Part shown: piece by piece, positions 12,630 through 24,304 of the stretch | Numbering within the stretch: the stretch's first letter is position 1 | Layout of the letters: the number at the start of each line of letters is the position of its first letter | Assembly: GCA_038496445.1 (NCBI GenBank) | Contig: JALMLS010000304.1 | Coordinates: forward strand, 124,001-188,000 | DNA from: Trichosphaerium sp. ATCC 40318 | Taxonomy: Eukaryota > Discosea > Flabellinia > Trichosidae | DNA: 64,000 nt | Reading direction: 5' to 3' | Notes under the pieces: model-generated | The model's database searches: none | Told to the model about the DNA's origin: nothing | The model's input: only the letters and a program-made list of their open reading frames with translations | Translations under genes and position numbers: made by a program

Positions 12630-13418
12630 TGTCGTATAGCGAATTCCAAAAACAAAAGCGTTGTGACAGCGAAATCAAATGGTGGAATTTCGTGTACGCA
12701 CTAGAAAGTGTGCGTAATGCGTTAAACACCGCTTTTAATTATTTCTGAACCTACTTAATATGAATAACTCTTGAAGAAAGCGAGTTACTTCAGAATATGA
12801 CAAACTCGCTTTATATTGACGCTGTATACTCTACAACATCTCAATCAAGCCATAGAGCGATTTTTATGGATAACGGGTAAAGAAAATAAAAAAAGACATT
12901 GGGACGGCTTTACCCTTCTCGTTTATAATAAAAATGTTGTCGTTATACGCTTAATGTGTATTTCAAAGCAATAAATCCAAACTCTAGTACCTAATAATCG
13001 TCTGTTGACGAATACTGTTGCACACCTTATTTTGGGTGTTTTGTGTTGATATAGAACGCCCAAACCTACACGTTATAGCGCCCTATAATCCGATAATTTG
13101 TTTTGCGCTAGTTCTAACTTTGGTACTTCGTTTTGCAGTATTGTTTAGTACTTTTATTGAGAATTCCTAATTAGTACTTACAAAGGAACGAGAGGAGTAA
13201 AACCTGGGATTGCTAAGAAAGCTCCAGTTTTCAATGTACTGAAAAGACTCTACTACGCGAGTAAAGGCTATTGTTTACTCGTTGCAGACAAAATCAGAGA
13301 ATACTTGCGTCCATTTACAAAAATAATAAAACACACGGATATGAATGGTTTTAAATACTTTAGAAAAAGTAGAGCGGGTCAAACTATGACGTTTTTTAGA
13401 AAAAGAAAGCGCGTGTGA
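12630..13418 (+). CDS. Possible small basic protein, unknown family
   Basis: Three protein-like stretches on one strand. ATG at 12630 opens MSYSEFQKQKRCDSEIKWWN before a GTACGC donor. A stretch near 12795-12877 reads MTNSLYIDAVYSTTSQSSHR before a GTAAAG donor. The last, about 13180-13418, reads GTRGVKPGIAKKAPVFNVLK and runs to a very basic end (FFRKRKRV, TGA). Joins between them are not all in phase as I read them, so the model is provisional. The C-terminal RKRKRV could be a nuclear signal. No homolog recognised. Confidence 0.4.
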
Positions 13419-13492
13419 AAACAGAAGTTTTTTAAACTAAAAGCTGTTTTAGGGTCTCTTTTGGTCCTCTAACATCACATCGGCAACAAGAC

Positions 13493-14498
13493 ATGAGCCT
13501 GGAATCACACAATATAAAGTTTGAGTGTGTACAAAACACAAAACGTACAAATGAAAATACTGACAATCAAGTTGATACCAATACATTAAAACTTGTTCAC
13601 GTACACCTAGAAAACCAAGTAAGTACAACAAAATAGAGGAAAACGCACAAAACTCTTCTTAATACCCATATATCTCCCAAACTTTTTTTTTCTTTTGACG
13701 TGTTGACGAAGTCATCAAAACGCACCTCTTCACTCCAAGTCGAGTCACCTGACAAAAAACCCCAAAAAATCGGGTTATTTCAGGGTTTGCAACAAGCAAC
13801 GATCTATAGATGTACTTGTTCTAAGCGTCTTTGTTCAGGTTAGGTTCAGTACCGAGATTGAGTTTATCTCTAGCAAGCTACAGAAGCACGTATCTGGTGT
13901 ACCTCTAGTATCAATTTGGAATAGCACAGGAAAGAAGAAAGGTAATTTTAACGCACAACGCAAATCTTCATTATTCACGACGATGTAGTAATACATCTAT
14001 CTTTTATTAATATTATGATTCCGTTCATTTTTGTGAAAAGCGCAAAAAACCAGTTAAACTAGTTGACAAACAGCGTCTGTCTGTTTTTTCTTTCACGAAA
14101 ATTTTTTCATGAATAACACAACTTATAAGTGAAGCATAATCAACAGCTATTGTTGATTTGTGTTTTATTAAAAAGAAGTTCCCAGCTCCTCTTTTGTGTA
14201 GCACTTTGTTTTTCACATGACTTTAACTCCAAACTTTATTCGGTTTTCTTATTTATATTCCGTAGAAGTTTCAAACTATAAAGTCTTGATGAGCCTTTAC
14301 AGAACGCAATCACTTCTAAAGGAAACAACAGATGATTTTACATGTTATGTAGCAGATAATAGTTACCACCTACCTGTTGGTATAGTAGGAGATAGTCATT
14401 TTATTGAACTTCGAAGAAAAAGAAGACCTACTCCTTTGATTCACGTGCCATGTCCAAAACGGCAAAAAAGGATGCAATTGGGATACGTTCTTAATTAA
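13493..14498 (+). CDS. Unknown protein; may extend to about 14794
   Basis: ATG at 13493 (MSLESHNIKFECVQNTKRTN). Exon 1 ends at a GTAAGT donor, exon 2 (about 13840-13942) reads VRFSTEIEFISSKLQKHVSG and ends before GTAATT, and exon 3 opens EVSNYKVLMSLYRTQSLLKE and ends with a basic RKRRPTPLIHVPCPKRQKR segment and a TAA at 14498. Continuous, credible coding of about 155 residues. A further exon is possible: a 32-nt intron GTTCTT...TATAG (from 14492) would join to KKMCIIELDDRLVSYDEL and later to KPPVPLNVNLETSACVTIDN before a TGA at 14794. Function unknown; the basic end suggests a nuclear protein. Confidence 0.55.
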
Positions 14499-14794
14499 TA
14501 AGGAGAACGTGTTTATAGAAGAAAATGTGTATAATCGAACTGGATGATAGACTAGTCAGTTACGATGAATTGTATGAAATTTTTTTTCTTGTTTTGATCA
14601 ATCTGCCAATGACGAAAAACAAAACAAGCCAATAAGTGTAACTAAATAATGTAAGAAATAATAATAACTGTAAAAAAATGTTTTTTTCCATACTCATACC
14701 AAACTGTCCGAGTTCTTTTCTTCATAAACCTCCAGTACCTTTGAACGTAAATCTAGAAACTAGTGCTTGTGTCACCATTGATAATACCATATGA

Positions 14795-15404
14795 TCCCCT
14801 CGCTTGAGGCTCTGTGCGCTGTACCCAAGGAGGCTGAATGAAAAAAAAAGAGGATATGAAACAGCACAAAAGTTATAACTAACAATTGAAAAAGTTCACC
14901 ACGTGATTAAAATAAATACTTTGAACTGATTATGCTGCAAATTTTATACCAGCTAAACGTCATAATATCAGTACGTTGTCTTTGTTATTATGCCACTTGG
15001 ATAGCATATTAGCCATAAAGGGGAAAGCAACTTAATCTGTTTCGACTGACTTGTTGCTTATGCCATGATGTATTAACATAAAAAGCACTTGTAGGTACTT
15101 GGTTTTTAGTGGTGAATAGAGATCTTAGAAAACTGGTTATCGACTTTACCGGTTTAGCAATTCGTAACCGGTTGGGTTACGGTTATGGATATTGAACGTT
15201 GTTGGGTTCATTGTAAGCCACCAGAAGCTTGTATTTAGTCCAAACTACGCTCACTTTAAAATACAAAGTTCTACACATTGAGTGAATTGACTTATTTGCC
15301 ATTTATGTAGCTAGATCAAAAGATATGTATTACATTACAGACATACAATTTACTTTGGTGTGACTATTTAGTACTATTTTAGCCTGCACTAAATAGCGTT
15401 ACCT
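14795..15404. other. Intergenic, no gene recognised
   Basis: Contains a CACGTGATT motif at 14900 and a local GGTTGGGTTACGGTTAT stretch near 15170. No coding stretch I can support. Confidence 0.4.
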
Positions 15405-16830
15405 CTAAATGCCATTGGAATAAACAGATATTTCTTTAGCTTGTCCGTTTCTTTGCCACTCTTTATACTCACCATGTATGTTCCAATCAGACCTTTTCCA
15501 AGGCATCTTTTTTCTATGAGCACGAATACACTTCATTTTAAGTTGTCCATTCTCATACCACTCTTTGTATTCACCTCTTTTTTCACGGCCTTGCTTTTCT
15601 TCATTTTCACCATATGTGAAGTGCTTTTTGAGTTGTCTGTTCTCGTGCCACTCTTTATATTCACCATCTCGGTTCCCATCGATGTAATTAGACTGTATGG
15701 CAAGATTTCCATTCTCATGCCACTTTTACATACACCTGTTTTTTTATTGTCAACATATACACACTGCATCTGAAGTTGTCCATTTTCATACCACTCATTG
15801 CATATACCTCTTGTTTTATCATTAACAAACATACACTGCATATAAAGTTGCCCATTTTCATGCCACAGTTTATGCTCACCATTTAGTGTTCCATCAACAT
15901 ACATTTTATGCGCCTGAAGTTGCCCATTTTCATACCACTCTTTGTATTCACCATTCAGGTTTCCATCAATGTACATAGTGTTTCTTAATATTTCCTTTCT
16001 TAGACCACCATTTGTTTTCACCATTTTTCTTACCATCAACGTATATGCATTGTTTATAAAGTTGCCCACTATCATGCCACGATTTATACTCACCATTTAG
16101 TTTATTGTCAATGTACATACCATGCACCTTAAGTTGCCATTTTCATGCCACAATTTATACTCACCATTTAGTTTGCCATTAACATACAACCATTGTAACT
16201 TAAGCATTCCACTCTCATAAAACTTTGTACCAATTCCGTTTTCTTTGCCATTAGAATACATTTGTTTTTCACAAAGCTGTTCTCTTTCTCCTTCTCCTTG
16301 ACAAAACCATTCATTATATTCTCCATCTATTGCATCATCAATGTATTTGCAATATATCTCTAATCGTCCTCCATAGCCCCACTTTTTGTACTCACCATTT
16401 TTCTTACCATCAACATACACTGATATGTAAGATCTCCATGTTCATCCCACTCTTTGTACTCACCATTTGTCTTACCATCAATGCACCAGAAATGTTTATG
16501 TAATTTACGATTATATTCGTACCACAGCTTGTACTCACCAGTACACTTACCTGAGACAAACGAAGTATGTAATTTACGTTGTCCAGTAGTAAACCACTGC
16601 TTGTATTCACCATTCGGTTCATCATTAACCCATTGACACTCTATGTTGATTAGACCATAAAGGCAATCTTGTTTTGTATCTTTGTGCCACTGCTTGTACT
16701 CGCCATTCTTTTTATTATCAATAAGATTGTATCGGGACTTAACTTGACCATTTGGAAACCACTCCATCCAAATACCATTCTTTTCAAGGTTGATATTGTA
16801 GTGCGTATTGATTGCAGCAACTTTGGAAAG
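15405..16830 (-). repeat. Tandem YwqK/MORN-like repeat array
   Basis: About 16 tandem units of roughly 66-72 bp. The DNA equivalents of EYKEW and ENGQL recur across the whole span and are visible on the plus strand as ccactctttgtattcacc-like blocks. Units in the 15.5-16.1 kb half are more alike than those near 16.2-16.8 kb, suggesting local duplication. Confidence 0.75.
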
Positions 16831-16998
16831 CGCATTGAACTTCTTGAAAGTTTCCTCATTGAATGTGCATAAATATCTTTGAATATCACGTGGCAGGTCT
16901 AACACTGTGCTATGCGGTACTGCTAGTGATGCATCTAAAAGAAACCTTGTGAGCACCACGCAACAACTTTGTAACAGATGATAAATACCCTCAACCAT
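15405..16998 (-). pseudogene. F-box-like protein with about 16 YwqK/MORN-like repeats, frame broken
   Basis: N-terminus (ATG 16998) has an F-box-like segment, STVLDLPRDIQRYLC and FNALSKVAAIN. An array of about 16 units of some 22-24 residues follows, with consensus NGEYKEWHENGQLxxQCxYV, the pattern of MORN-variant (YwqK-type) repeats. The array continues to a TAG at 15405, but the frame changes about four times: near 16411-16425, 16125-16135, 15971-15985 and 15720-15730. Three look like a missing base and one like an extra base. Between the breaks the repeats are intact, so the damage is recent, is an assembly error, or is bypassed. F-box plus such repeats occur in amoebae and in their giant viruses. 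Tagged pseudogene because no single frame spans it. Confidence 0.6.
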
Positions 16999-17384
16999 TC
17001 ATCATCAGCGCAATAACTCATTGTTTTCGACAACCTTATAATTGTTTTTCTAACCTTCACTCGTTTTGCGAAGCAAGAAAGCTGTTGAAAAATGAGAATA
17101 ATAGCAAAAAGTTAACATAAACCGTGTTGATTCCAGCAACCGCTATAACAGGAGAAGGGTGCTTGGAGAACTCGAGGAGATTAAGTGTGTTTATTTGGGT
17201 TGATTACAGTTGACCGGCGTGAGCCAGTCCGTACATTACACCGCCAGTCTAACCCAGTTATGTTGATAAAATAGAGAAAATGTTTTTCTGGTTCATCTAG
17301 TATAGCGCGTGTTATAAAATTACAAGTTTGTTTATTATTGTTGCTCGATATCGATTACCGTTATGTACACTTTACAAAAAAAAA
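16999..17384. other. Intergenic, no gene recognised
   Basis: Spacer upstream of the repeat gene and downstream of the next minus-strand gene. No coding stretch seen. Confidence 0.45.
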
Positions 17385-18003
17385 TTACATTAAATCGGAG
17401 CTACTTGTACTATTATACACATAACGACTATCTGTCTTTGATAATTCTTTCATCATATCTTTTAACCGCCTTTTTAGATATGCATTCTCCCTTCTAAGAC
17501 GTGCAGAGTCGCTTGATTTTTGAGAAGAAGGAGAAGACTGAGAAGAAGAACCTCTCGTCTTTTTAGGTGATATCTCTTTTTTAAAGAGCTGTGAGTATGT
17601 CAATCGTTTTCTACTTGATGCAGCCGGCGTAGCCTTTACAAGAGTTTTGCCTAGCCTAACAACAAAAATCAGAATAAAAAAGCAATGACACAAACTTCCA
17701 ATTTTTCGTACAGTGGTTTCCTCCTTCGTCTTCTTTTTGGACTTTCGTCACATACCGGATAAATAGTGCTTCTTTTCTCCGTCTGGGAAAGGTTTTCTGT
17801 TGCATAGTCCATGTACGAAGGGCGTTGTGAGTTTGTTTTCCCTTTTTTCGCAGCTGCTTGGCGGCATGTTGCCGTAGAAGGTTTATATACAAAGGGAGAC
17901 GGATCTATAAGTGCGCTAGAGCTAGAGTTGGAGCTGTAGTTGCGGTGAGGTGCTGAATCAATTGGAGAAGGACTAGAAATAGATTCTATGGAATCCAAGG
18001 CTA
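17385..18003 (-). CDS. Ser-rich protein with C-terminal coiled coil (start unresolved)
   Basis: Two exons. The first carries IESISSPSPIDSAPHRNYSS and a Ser/Thr-rich region ending SPKRRRRRKPL at a GTACGA donor. The second continues in frame as LGKTLVKATPAASSRKR, then a Ser/Lys-rich linker and a leucine/charged heptad segment (ARLRRENAYLKRRLKDMMKE) typical of a short coiled coil, ending SSSDLM and TAA at 17385. No ATG lies in the open frame upstream, so the first exon is missing or the segment belongs to the gene just upstream (18064-18912). The five-Arg run and basic linker suggest nuclear localisation. No family recognised. Confidence 0.5.
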
Positions 18004-18063
18004 AGAATAAGAATGAGAAGAGAGGTGACAGTTGCAACTTTTGGTTGTTCGTACAGTCAGTTG

Positions 18064-18912
18064 TTACACATAGTGGTGTTGTTGCTCTGTTTTAGCTCTC
18101 TTTAAGTTCCTCTCGTGTAATTTCTTGTTTGCTTCATACACCTTGCGCTTACGTTCTTTCCTTGTGGGTCGTTGCTTCTGTACCGGTACAGCTGGCGTAG
18201 ATCCTTTGTACATTAGTTATAATCCTAGTCTGTAGCGTGGAGAGTACCTGCGTAGAGTGTTCTCGGTGCTCGTTGCTTCTTATGCGTCTTATGACTTCTG
18301 TGTTTCACCTAAAAGAAAATGTTTGTGGGTGTCACTTGAGAATACAAATAGCACATATTCAAACGTTTTAGAGCAATCAATGTGGCGGGAAAGTGTAATT
18401 CCCCACCAATTGCACAAAATCTAACGCACCTTATTTGGTACGCGTTTACGGCGTTTGGCGGGAGACGTAGGGTGCTTTTGGAGCGCTATTCGCGGACGCT
18501 TTCTTGAAAGCAATACGTTACTGTAGCAAGTGTCTTCTACCTCCTCTACATCCGTATCCTTTTCAAACCTAAAGGCTCCAATCTTGTTATCTTTGGAGGC
18601 TAAGGCTTTCAAATGTCGCGTGTTGCTATTGAACGCGTTGAGAGGTTCCTCAATGCCCATCGTTCTTAGTCTCGTTGACATAGGTCGGCGTTCTTTGCGC
18701 ACAAAGTCAAGATCAACGGGTCTATCTCCAACACGTATTTTACCACTTTTTGCACGTAGTAGATCTGAAAATCGCGGCCCTACATTTCGATTGTTGGAAG
18801 TGGTTGAAGGATGCCACATATCCACTAATATGCGTATAAGGTACTTAGTATCAGTGTGAGAAACAGTTGTAGGTGCTTGGACAAAAGTAGGACCAAAGTT
18901 CAATTCCAACAT
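18064..18912 (-). CDS. Basic nuclear-type protein, unknown family
   Basis: ATG at 18912 (MLELNFGPTFVQAPTTVSHT). Exon 1 runs to AKRRKRVPNK at a GTGCGT donor and includes RFSDLLRAKSGKIRVGDRPV and an acidic patch (EKDTDVEEVED). Exon 2 is VKHRSHKTHKKQRAPRTLYA, ending at GTACTC. Exon 3 runs from STPAVPVQKQRPTRKERKRK to HHYV, TAA at 18064. About 230 residues with several basic clusters that look like nuclear signals. Its start codon shares the palindrome CATG with a possible start of the USP gene on the other strand. I do not recognise the family. Confidence 0.6.
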
Positions 18913-18972
18913 GGTCAAATATTGTAATTTACAGCAAGAAGAAGACCAAGAAAGCTGCTGGCATCAAACGAA

Positions 18973-21534
18973 CATGGCAGAAGGATTATTTGGGAGCTAT
19001 GGGATAAATACCGGTGTTTCGACTAGACACCGCAAACCCGCTCCTAATGTAAAGGGGTTGAGTAATCTGGGAAATACATGTTTTATGAACGCTGTACTGC
19101 AGGTAAGTTTATTTAACTCCAACACGCTGTACACTACGAAAAGCAGTGCTGAATTCAATGCAGTTTTTTTTGATAGTATCCTTGTTCATAACAATTTCAT
19201 CTGATTTTCGCCCAGGCTCTCGCCAGCTTACAATCTTTCCATGTATATGTCTATTCGCATAAAAAGATCGCACTGGGCAAAGTAACGGAAAGTATATTCA
19301 GAACTTTAGGAGGTGCGTTGAATTCTAGAACATAAACTGTCCCTGTAACCATATATGACCTTCACGACAACAAACGTAACAAAAAATTCTTTTTCATCAC
19401 TACGACAAAAATGTCCAACAGCCCAAAAAAACAGTTATACTGACATTATAACGTTAGAAATGTCTAATAGCGGCGGAAGCGAAAGTATCTCTCCGCCTAT
19501 TGCGAAAAACAGGTCATTAGGTCGTTTTCTAACTGGACAGCAACAAGTAAGCATACGCCCATTAATCGCTTGCACTATGCTAAAAAACTGACTAAAAGGA
19601 CTCTCACGAATTTTTACGTTTCTTGCTATCGAAGCTTGAAGAGGAAGTAGAAAGAAAGCAGATCGCTCAGCATTTGGCTTGGGCGATATTGGCGCAGATA
19701 ACCGCTTGTGTGCAAAGGTACTAACGATTATTTTTTTGTTTTTTTGTCATTTTTTTTTTTTGGACTTTGCGTTGGTTTTGGTTAAAAACCAGTTACACGG
19801 CATCTAAAAACTCTGTTCCGATCGCTCCGCATGTTGTATTCATCCGTTATTTTGAATGCTTTAACTTTGACTTTCAAATTAAATTTCTTTTTTAATTGGC
19901 TTTAATGATCTACACCTATCTAAGCATGCTTGTTTTTGCGATTGTTGGTATTTAATGCCGACTGTAGTAGATTTTTTTCCAGAACACAAAATAGTCGCTT
20001 AAGAAATAGTTAACTCGCGTCAATTGTCATTATTAAATTTTCTTACACTCGTTAAAGCGATAAACTGGCTTTTTAAACTTTCTCACGAACATTTTCTCAA
20101 AATGTTTTTTTCCACGTTCAACTACTCGCGTTTCTTTCTTGCTTTCTTTTTTTATTTTTTCTCAACGTTATTCTTTAGGATAGACCAATTAGCGCAAAAT
20201 TCGTAGTGGCATCAGCACAGTGTTGCTCAAAGTTCAACCCGTTAATGGCCCCGAAGGAAGAAAATGTTGTTTTTATGCGTAACCCATTCTTTGGTATTAT
20301 TGCTAATACTCTTGAATGCGAAAAGTGCCATAACAAAGTACGTTTTGCACTTGTTTTTGAACCCGAAAAAAAAAAGATAAATTACGCATACGATGCCCTG
20401 CAATTTGCCATTATCACTTGCGCTAGCTGATCGCGTGCATCGTTTTGTTTTTTTTTTGTAGACTTATATAGCACGTAGTCGACTACTTATGAGAAATTTC
20501 TCGATCTATCCCTTCCATTACCACGCGAATCTGGTGTACGTTTTATTAGCTTTGTATTTGTGATTGATTTTTTGGTGAACTGACATTTATTTTTTTTCTT
20601 CCAGGTTGAATCTGTTTCTGGGCTCTTACAACGTTATTTCACAACAGAAACTATACCAGAGGTTTATTGCGAAAGATGTGGTGAAGCAGCTGGTGTTGGC
20701 CCAAAATATCCAGTTCCTCATACAAAATCGACGTCTATTGTACGTAATTCGTTTATTGGATATCGCTACTAGCGGATAATCAATTATTCCGGCGTTTTTA
20801 GCAGCAACAAAAACTGTGCACTGAAGTACAAAGCAATCGCTTATTTTTTTAGACTTTTTTTGCTTTTTTTTCTTTCGCTCTTTACCAACGTTATTCCTTT
20901 TTAGATTCGCTACCCGACTCTTCTTTGCCTTCATGTGAACAGATTAGGCCATAATGAGAATACAGGATTACAAAAGAATAACCAGCAATGTTTTTATGAT
21001 TTTGATCTTGATCTCCTTCCGTATTCTTATCAAGAAGATGAAACTGGTTATTCAGGCTCGTCAACGGATAACTCAGGCCCACAGAACACAAGTTTCTTCT
21101 GTAAAGAGTTACTACCTACACCTGATGACGATGAAGAGAGAGGAGGATCTTTATCTCCTTCACATAGATTATTGAGTGAGCTTGTTAAAAAAGCTGAAGA
21201 ATACACACCTTCTAAAGATGAAGAAAAATCTACTTCTAGAGATGATAATGAGGTTCTTGAGGTTGGTTATAAGCTTGCATCTGTTGTTGTACATAAGGGA
21301 GGAGCAACTGGCGGACATTATACTTGTTATAGAAGATTATTACATGAAGAGAGTCTGAGGGATATTGAAGATTATGAAAAGTTTTTAAAGAATGTTTTGA
21401 TTCAGAGGTCAGATACATCTAATCCTGCTTTATCAGATAGATGGGTACATATATCAGATAATGTAGTAAACCCTGCTTCAGAGCGTGACGTTATTGGTGC
21501 TAAAGCATACTTGTTGTTCTATGAGAAGGAGTAA
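18973..21534 (+). CDS. Ubiquitin carboxyl-terminal hydrolase (USP family)
   Basis: Cysteine protease removing ubiquitin. Start taken at ATG 18973 (MAEGLFGSYG); an in-frame ATG at 18911 is an alternative. The Cys box is NLGNTCFMNAVLQ with the catalytic Cys. Exons follow with ALASLQSFHVYVY, a Ser-rich insert, DSHEFLRFLLSKLEEE, and two zinc-knuckle CxxC pairs (LECEKC, VYCERCGEA) around EKFLDLSLPLP. The last exon, from about 20905, has LLCLHVNRL, an acidic disordered insert, VVVHKGGATGGHYTCYRR (catalytic His) and WVHISDN...AYLLFYEKE, stop 21534. Order and spacing fit USP; the DSHEF box replaces the usual QDAHEF. Possibly close to USP30, but that is a guess. Confidence 0.92.
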
Positions 21535-22428
21535 AAAACAGGAAAAAAAAAAGAAAAATCAAAAACAAGAAAAAAAAGAACAAAGAAGAAGACGAAGGAT
21601 TAAAGCGCTCCCCCTAAACCAACATAACCCGTGACCCCTACCATCCCCCCACTACCCCCCACAACCACCCCCATTTGTAAATTTTTTATTATTTTAGCCT
21701 TTTTTTACTGTTTGTTTTTTTTGTTTGGTAAAACAATAATAAAGACTAAAAGAATCATTCCATTCTCTTTATAAAAAAAAGTCTTCGTTGGTTTCTGTTT
21801 AATACTATTTGCTCATAGCTTCTTTCGGTTATTGGTGGCGATCTTACTTGGTGCAGGTGTTTTACGACGGTGATAATTGGTTCTCAGTTTTTTCTGACTC
21901 AGTTAAAAATTACGCTGATTTTACTCCCGCGAGTTTCTTAATTATTGATATCAAACAAAATCCAATTTAACCTACACTAATCACGTGGTGTAAAGCTACA
22001 TCCGTGATAGCCAACGCCTATAGAACCAGAATTGTAGAGTTCACAGGTTCGCTTAGGCTAACCATTTTAAAATGCTATGAGGTGAGTTTTTATGGCTGCG
22101 AACGCAGTTGTACGTTATTTCAATATTGTGACTTATTTACGTTCATTAATATCGACACAATGGGAACTGTTCTCGTACCAATAATTAATAAACTCGCGGC
22201 TCTTAGCTGATTTCGCTGGTTGCCTGCAATACTTGGTACCGTTGTAACCACAATTTTGCATGCTACTAAACGGCAACTTAGGCCCAATCCGCTGGAAACA
22301 TTCAGTGGGGCATTGGCGGGACTACAGGCAAAAACAAAAAACCACCGCTAACCAAGGACTATTGACCGCAGTATTTTTTGTTTATTTTGTTTTACAATTG
22401 CCTTTCTGGTGTGGATGTCACTTCCGGC
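21535..22428. other. 3' flank of USP gene and uncertain coding fragments
   Basis: A purine-rich stretch and a C-rich tract follow the USP stop. Between about 21858 and 22349 are fragments that read like protein on the plus strand (VFYDGDNWFSVFSDSVKNYA; NPLETFSGALAGLQAKTKNH), but I could not join them into one gene. Confidence 0.35.
21610..21672. repeat. C-rich tract (G-quadruplex potential on minus strand)
   Basis: Runs of C of length 5, 3, 4, 6, 6 and 5 within about 63 bp, 75 bp after the USP stop codon. The complement has at least four runs of four or more G with short loops. Confidence 0.6.
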
Positions 22429-22614
22429 ATGTCTACGCTATTCAGACTACCTTGTGTACCAGATGATTTTGTTACTGCACTTGCACCTGTTATTCTAGGT
22501 GGTTTGAAACTCCATACTTGTATAATTGATAAGGTGTTAAATATTGCTACTGATGAAAACCAGAATATTGCCTTTGGTGTAGGTAAGACCCCGAATCCAT
22601 TGTCTAAAGAGTAA
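22429..22614 (+). CDS. Possible 61-residue protein or terminal exon
   Basis: ATG at 22429 opens MSTLFRLPCVPDDFVTALAP and stays open to TPNPLSKE, TAA at 22614. Composition is protein-like (hydrophobic and charged residues alternate, no low complexity). The frame is open upstream too, so it may be the last exon of a longer gene starting near 21.9 kb. Family not recognised. Confidence 0.4.
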   Translation: MSTLFRLPCVPDDFVTALAPVILGGLKLHTCIIDKVLNIATDENQNIAFGVGKTPNPLSKE

Positions 22615-22942
22615 AAAGTGAGAATTTAAGTATAATTTTGTTTTTCTTAGAATTATGATTGCACGTGCATGATATAAATATTATTGGTAGTAGAATAATA
22701 AGAAATAATATAGTGGAGAATGTTATGACACGAAAATGAAGCTAAAACAAAGGGCATCAGCACATAAAAACAAGCATTGGTCGGTGGATTAGTTCCACGT
22801 CCAGTTAGTTAGTGTCGTTGTGTTAAATAATAAATCAGTTTCAAAGGTTTTAGGTGAATGGTTCAGAGGTTTAAGGAATACTGCGACAGTTTGTTGAATT
22901 GATAAAGCATTTGGAGTGCTCTTTTGATGCTTGTAAATAAAA

Positions 22943-24304
22943 TTAGCGTACCGCTCTTAAGAGTCCTTTTGTGTCCGCTGAGCGTTGCATCTGCTTCAAA
23001 CGACCTCGTACTTTAAGTACAACATATAGACAGTAACCAAGTACAAGAGCATTTGTAATAGTAAGGACGAGGGCTTGAATCAGCTGAGTGAACAAAAATG
23101 CAGGCGACAAAAAATCAGTGTAAATTAGTGTAGATCTTGCAATGCTAAATCCAATTTCAAGTGCCAAAATAATTCCAGACATGATAAAGAAAGGTATCTT
23201 TAACTTTTTCAAAAAGGGTGATATATGAAGACTTAGGGAAATGAGAGATTCGTGCCTACATTTTCGTTGGTAACAAATACGAATAGAAAACATTCTTTTT
23301 TTATCTTTTTTTTTATCGGTTTTTTAACGTACCAGTAGAGCATTACCATCAAGTTTGTTGCAGTAGCAAAAGGCATATGGAACGTGAATAACATCTCCAA
23401 TAGCCATGCGGGATAAATATGTCGAGAACCCAAAGGATCAATCAAGATAAAACCAAGTCGAAAGATATTAGAACAAATCTCAAGAATAATAGCAAATTGA
23501 GGAACTGACATTTGAAATCCTAGCTTTCTCACAAATTGTATGTATCTAACAACAGGTTACTATTACCCTATACACGTATAATAATACCTTATCATCGCTA
23601 CGAGTAAAGATATAATGGTAAACGCGGCGATTAAAACATGAAAAACTAGAATTAACATTTAGCTCGCAACCAAAAAACCATCTTTTTTTTTACAAAACAG
23701 AAAAAGCACGTGCCCAAGAACAATGTAGAAGTGTACACAGTATACCATATGTTCTCTCTAGATGTTATAAGAACATCAAGACTACCGTTGATTGTAGAAA
23801 TGCGATGTTGTGACACCATAGGCACAGTAACGAACGATAAATCGTCTGATCACGTGATTAATACGACAAAAAAAAATTAAGTATCAAAAAAAAAAACCGT
23901 ACTGTAGAAGTTCGCAAAGTTTGTTTCTCCTAGTTGAGACTCTACGTCACCGGGATAATATTCTACTATTGCTATTATTCCTTGAGAGTGCCACTCTTCA
24001 TAGCGTCGACGATCTGAAGGAAACTGTGTGAGGATGGCCTTGCCTAATGTAAATGATTAAATACTCCTTCCATTTTTTACTAGAGTGGGGGATATATTAT
24101 ACCGGCCTACTTACCTTGTAGCTCTCCAGAATAAGGTAGTACTAGTGTGGCGTTGACTGGAGAGAAATGAAGGGAGTTCTTGCCAAAGCGAAGAGGGATC
24201 GCTGGATACGTTATTGTAAGGTTGTTTGGACCAGATACAAGGGTGACGTCGCTACTACATAGGCTACACAGGCACAGAACCAAAAAACATATCACGTGGT
24301 ACAT
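22943..24304 (-). CDS. Multi-pass membrane protein with signal peptide and extracellular domain
   Basis: ATG 24304 opens a signal peptide (MYHVICFLVLCLCSLC), then an extracellular domain (LTITYPAIPLRFG; YEEWHSQGIIAIVEYYPGDV) over two to three exons. The rest is membrane: VLIAAFTIISLLVAMI, PQFAIILEICSNIFRLGFIL, AWLLEMLFTFHMPFATATNL, FFIMSGIILALEIGFSIA and LIQALVLTITNALVLGYCLY, ending RGRLKQMQRSADTKGLL and TAA at 22943. A signature IDPLGSRHIYP between two helices recurs as IDPLEKRHNIPP in the plus-strand gene at 42.6 kb, so the two are paralogs. The layout resembles receptor-type proteins with an extracellular N-terminus and about seven helices; I cannot name the family. One splice site, near 23.78 kb, is unresolved. 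Confidence 0.7.
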
